Below, piece by piece: positions 60,235 to 64,000 of a DNA stretch of 64,000 bases; position 1 is the first letter of the stretch; each line of letters starts with the position of its first letter. The position numbers were made by a program, and so were the translations under genes. The stretch covers positions 930,001 through 994,000 of the forward strand of contig JAHGAU010000001.1 in NCBI GenBank assembly GCA_019925105.1, written 5' to 3'. The notes beneath the pieces are model-generated. The model did no database searches. It was given only the letters and a program-made list of their open reading frames with translations, and was not told the DNA's origin. Origin of the DNA: Niebla homalea (taxonomy: Eukaryota > Ascomycota > Lecanoromycetes > Lecanorales > Ramalinaceae).

Positions 60235-60454
60235 TATTAGCTTAGGTATAAGTATAATAATAATATTATATAAAGTATTATTAAGCTATTATATAATAAT
60301 ATTAAGATATTATTATAATGTATATAGATATTATTACCTGGCCGTATATCTTATATTACCCAGATATTTTATACAGATAATACTATGCTTCCTAGATAGA
60401 TCATATATAATATATATATATATCATCTACTCTCATGCGTCCTCACGTCTGACA
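60235..60454 (+). repeat. Copia outer copy, 3' LTR
   Basis: Starts TATTAGCTTAGG (RIPed TGTCAG...) and ends with an intact ACTCTCATGCGTCCTCACGT...CTGACA. Confidence 0.9.
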
Positions 60455-60459
60455 AATAT

Positions 60460-61055
60460 TATTAAAACAGGTTTACTTATTAATAAACTTATAATACCTA
60501 AGTTTAAATTATATACTTTAATATTAAGTATTCAGTATTTCTTTAACCTCCGTATATAAAAGTAGAGAGCAACCCTTATAGGGTATACCGATATAAGTAA
60601 ATAGGTGTCCAGGCTTCAGATACTTAACGTATAGCTTACGGCGTAAAATTTTATCCTTAAAATAATTAAAGTAAATAATTTTAAATTTATCTTTAATAAT
60701 ATCCTTAAGATCGTTATTATTATTTAATAGGGTCTAAGTTAAATAAGCCGGTAATCATAACCGGCTTATATAAGTATAAGAGCTTATATTCTCTGCTTAA
60801 CGTACGTTAAGATTATATTAACGTAGGTAACTAATAAATTAACGATATAATATAAAAGTAAAGCCGTCCGTAATTTAATAACGGAGCTTTAGAGTAAAAA
60901 ACTTACGCAAGGTTGAGATTTTATGCAGTTCTAAGTAACTTAAGGGTATAATTATAATAAAGAACCATATACAGAACTTATTAAACGTTTTATCCTTCTT
61001 CTTTTTGCTTATATTAAAGTTTAGCGAGTATAGTTAAGTATTATATATAAAGACT
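60460..61055. other. Unidentified repeat sequence between copia copies
   Basis: Moderately AT-rich, continuing the target of the outer copia element (joins 49286). It has some better preserved stretches, for example AAGTAGAGAGCAACCCTTAT near 60560 and GGTGTCCAGGCTTCAGATAC near 60603. It may be the interior of the minus-strand element whose LTR lies at 48799-48970. No domain recognised. Confidence 0.4.
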
Positions 61056-61275
61056 TGTTAAACGTGAGGACGTATGAGAGTGGATGATATGTATATGGAT
61101 TGTATATAATCTATCTAGGAAACATAATGCTATCTATATGAAATACCTGGGTAATATAAGATATACGGCCAGGTAATAATATCTATACGCGTTATAATAG
61201 TATTTTAATACCGTTATATAACGGCTTAATAACATTTTATATAATATTATTATTATATCTATACCCAGGTTAATA
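61056..61275 (-). repeat. Copia third copy, 3' LTR
   Basis: 220 bases, aligned to the other four LTRs. The outer 50 bases are only lightly mutated. Confidence 0.88.
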
Positions 61276-64000
61276 TACCCCCTTAAAATCGTAATATTAT
61301 TACGGTAATAATATAAATCCTAAATACCCTTATTATAATTACCTTTTAATTATTAATATAACGTATTTATTATAAATAAAAGGTACGTTTTTAATTTAAA
61401 GTTAAAAAATTAAAAAGTTAAGAAAAATCGGTAACCTTAAGAATAATAATAATAATAAAACCTTTATATTTTAAGTTACTCCGGAGCTTTATATATATTT
61501 AATTAAGCTCCGGGTATTAACTTAAGTAATCTTATTAAGTAATAAGTATACGCCGAGAAAAATTAAAAAGTAAAAAATTAATAAAACCGCGAAAATAAAT
61601 AAACCCGGAAAGATTATCGTATACCCGGTTTATAATTGTAATTTTTTAAGAGTTAAATCTCTTAAAAATAATATCTTTAAGGTTTTATTAAATCGTATTA
61701 TAATATAAGGTTTTAAAGTTTATTATCTTTAAGATTTAATAATTTTATAAATTCTTTATATTTTTATAACGGTAAGGCTTTTATAAGGCCGTCCGTTCAT
61801 ATTTTTATTATAAATATATACTTAATATTAATCGTTTTCTTTTAATATTCTTATCGTAATTAATAATAATATATATTTATATAACGGAATTTTATAATAA
61901 ATTAAAAGTTTATCCTTTAAATTATATAGATTATTTAAGTATTATTATATTTATTTTTAATAAGTAAAATAGGTTTAATATATTTAACTTAAAGGAATAA
62001 TTTTATTATATTAACTTTTTATTATAAAAGTAAAGCCTAAAAGCTTAATTTTAATAAAACTTATTATTACCGTTTTTTACTTTATTACTTTTTAATTAAT
62101 TAAACTTTTAAAGAGCTTAAAAATATAATTTTATAAATTATATTATATTTTAAAATTATTAATAAATAACGTATTTAAGGATATTATAAAAATTATATAT
62201 AAATTAATAATTTTCTTATTATATATAATAATATAATACTTAATATATATAAGGTATTATAATACTTTTATAGTTACTTATAAGTATTATTTTAAGGGAT
62301 TTATAAGGAACTTAAATAACTTAAACGTTAAATACGTAATATCCGTCTGAATTATAATAGCCGTAAAGTTAATAAAGCCGATAAATTATTAATATATATA
62401 AATCTCTTAAGGTAAAACTTATCCGGTATTTTTAATAAAAACTTCGGTATTCCGTAAAGGTACTTTAAGAATACGACTTATTATAATATTAAATTTTATT
62501 ATAAACTTATTAATATAATTATTTTAATATAAACGGATTTCTCAACTTAATTAATCTTATATTATCCTTATATTTAAAAATTATTTTATTTTATTTAAGT
62601 TTTTTATTTTATAAACCTTAAAGAATTTATTTTAAAAGTTATTTACTTTTTAATTATATTTACGATTATAAATAATAACGATATTATTTATAAAGAGGAA
62701 AATTATTATATAATTATTAATAAAAAGATATTCGATTTCCGGGACTTACTTTAAGTTTAAGTCCGTTAAAGTTTTTAAGAGATTTTTAAATTATAAAGTT
62801 AATAATTATTTAAATTTATATAAAGCTTAAAGTAAAAGGAATAAACCTTTATTTTTATACCCTTTTAATAATTTAATATATATAAATTTATTTATTTCGT
62901 TATTTATAAACGTATTAATAATATCCTATTATTTCGTATTTAAATTGAATATAACTATTATGGTTATAAGTACCTTAAGAACCTTAATTATTAAAGTAAT
63001 AGTAAATATATTTTATTTAATTTTTTATAAATTACCTTTTATATAAAGCTTTATTTTATATTTAATAAAATACCCTTTATTATTAAATTTATATTTAAAT
63101 ATTTAAATAATAAATATTAATATTTTATCCGCTTTTTTAATATATTCGAATAAAACCTCTTCTTATATACTTTTCTCTTTAAGAGTTTTAGGCTTTATTT
63201 TAATTATTAACTTAAAACCCGTAATATATAAATATTTTAATATATAACGATAATATTTTAATTTAATAAATAAGGTATTATAGTAAAGTATATTTATTTT
63301 TAATAAAAAAAAATAACTTTTTATCCTTCTTATATAGCTTATAAAATAATAGAAAAATAATAAATATTATATAATATAATAGCTTTAATTTATTTATAAT
63401 TAAAGTAAAAGTTATAATATAATTCACTTTCTTTATACCTTTTATAACTCTTTTTCTTTTAATAATATTATTTATATTAAAGTCGGATTTATTATTATCT
63501 TTTTTTTTCTACTTTGGAGCTAATAGAGTTAATAAAGTTGGTGGAATTAATGGTGAATTTAATAATGGAGTTAAAGGTTTATTATTGTTACCGTTACCGT
63601 CACTATCTCCTTTATCTTTTCCGTCGTTATTCTTAAATACCGTATCGTAATTTATTAATATTAAAGTCGGTAAGGATAAATAATCCTTTTATTATTCTTT
63701 TTCTTTTCCCTTTTATATAAGGTTAACGGTATTATTTATAAATTTTTTCTTTTTTTTATTATTTAATAATAGCTTAATAATAATATAAAATATATTTATT
63801 TTTAAGATATTAATTAAATAAAAGAACGATTTTTTTAAATTAAATTAAATTAATCTTATCGACTTTATAGAACTTATTCTCTTTAAAGAAAACGTCCCTT
63901 ATATAAATTATTTTTTTAATTAAATATTTATATATTATAAATATTAATATTATCGTAATTAATAAAAAAACCAATATATATTTTTATTATTAGTTTCTTT
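61056..64000 (-). mobile_element. Ty1/copia element, third copy, cut by the window edge
   Basis: 3' LTR at 61056-61275 (TGTTAAACGTGAGGACGTAT...) with the tract TTAAGGGGGTA (on minus) beside it, then RNase H and reverse transcriptase on minus (box LFINNIVIIYNRK near 62640-62690), the Asn/Gly-rich linker at about 63560-63640, and part of the integrase. The 5' LTR would lie about 2.6 kb beyond the window. RIPed like the other two. Confidence 0.88.

Larger units (their letters stand above)
49292..60454 (+). mobile_element. Ty1/copia element, outer copy, split by a second copy
   Basis: Duplication AATAT at 49287-49291 and 60455-60459. LTRs of 220 bases; net length 5580. Order on plus: gag at about 49650-50700; a segment TYIPDFIINVISGIILINKG (protease to gag-pre-integrase) ending at 51040 and resuming exactly at 56629 (ECYYLYNNGQI); integrase to about 57700; an Asn/Gly-rich linker at 57890-57960; reverse transcriptase with ALYGLKQ near 58680 and FFVINNIVIIYDYK at 58809-58850, where the two catalytic Asp codons now read Asn; RNase H; and a polypurine tract AAGGGGGTA before the 3' LTR at 60235. 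RIP stops throughout. Confidence 0.9.

Noticed and set aside
6951..64000. Mitochondrial or bacterial AT-rich DNA
   Set aside because: Stops fall at former CAA/CAG/TGG codons with transition-only differences between copies, and the elements are nuclear fungal retrotransposons, so RIP explains the AT content.

Overview
The window comes from a filamentous ascomycete (Pezizomycotina-type) nuclear genome. Three things point there: short GT-AG introns of 60-70 bases in the two gene models, fungal transposon families (Tad1-type LINE, Ty1/copia, chromodomain Ty3/gypsy, Tc1/mariner), and massive C-to-T / G-to-A decay on both strands of the repeats, the signature of repeat-induced point mutation (RIP). 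No species can be named from the sequence alone.

Layout. Positions 1-6950 are GC-balanced. They hold the 3' end of an MFS transporter gene, a chimeric set of minus-strand remnants (BIR-like, retro-gag, coiled coil, ankyrin), a nest of DNA transposons (2.8-6.2 kb) that includes a 100-base tandem repeat and a 9-base minisatellite, and an intact intron-containing GNAT acetyltransferase gene. A sharp drop to AT-rich sequence follows at about 6955. From there to the end I see no intact gene, only nested and mostly RIP-killed transposons.

In the AT-rich part I resolve four near full-length copies (about 5.8 kb net each) of one Tad1-type LINE. They are A (7580-14412, minus), B (19156-32113, plus), C (26091-31911, plus, inserted inside B) and D (36450-43774, minus), each with an exact 13-base target duplication. 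LINEs A and B each carry a small GC-rich LTR element without coding capacity (TRIM-like). LINE D carries a 1.5-kb LTR element inserted next to the codons of its polymerase active site. Between A and B lie a 461-base hAT-like MITE and a chromodomain gypsy relic. From 49.3 to 60.5 kb, two copies of one 5.58-kb copia element are nested in opposite orientations, and a third copy starts at 61056 and runs off the window.

Most noteworthy: the TRIM-like family in LINEs A and B. Its LTRs have 5-base target duplications. It conserves a hairpin with compensatory base-pair changes next to a polypurine tract, and tRNA-like A-box and B-box motifs flank the 5' LTR/internal junction. The copy in B is almost unmutated in a heavily RIPed host. 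A second recurring pattern is that the outer ends of the duplicated elements escape RIP while their interiors are destroyed.

Limits: all domain calls in the AT-rich part come from reading through RIP stops by eye. Several stretches (32.1-36.4, 43.8-49.3 and 60.5-61.1 kb) are only described, not identified.
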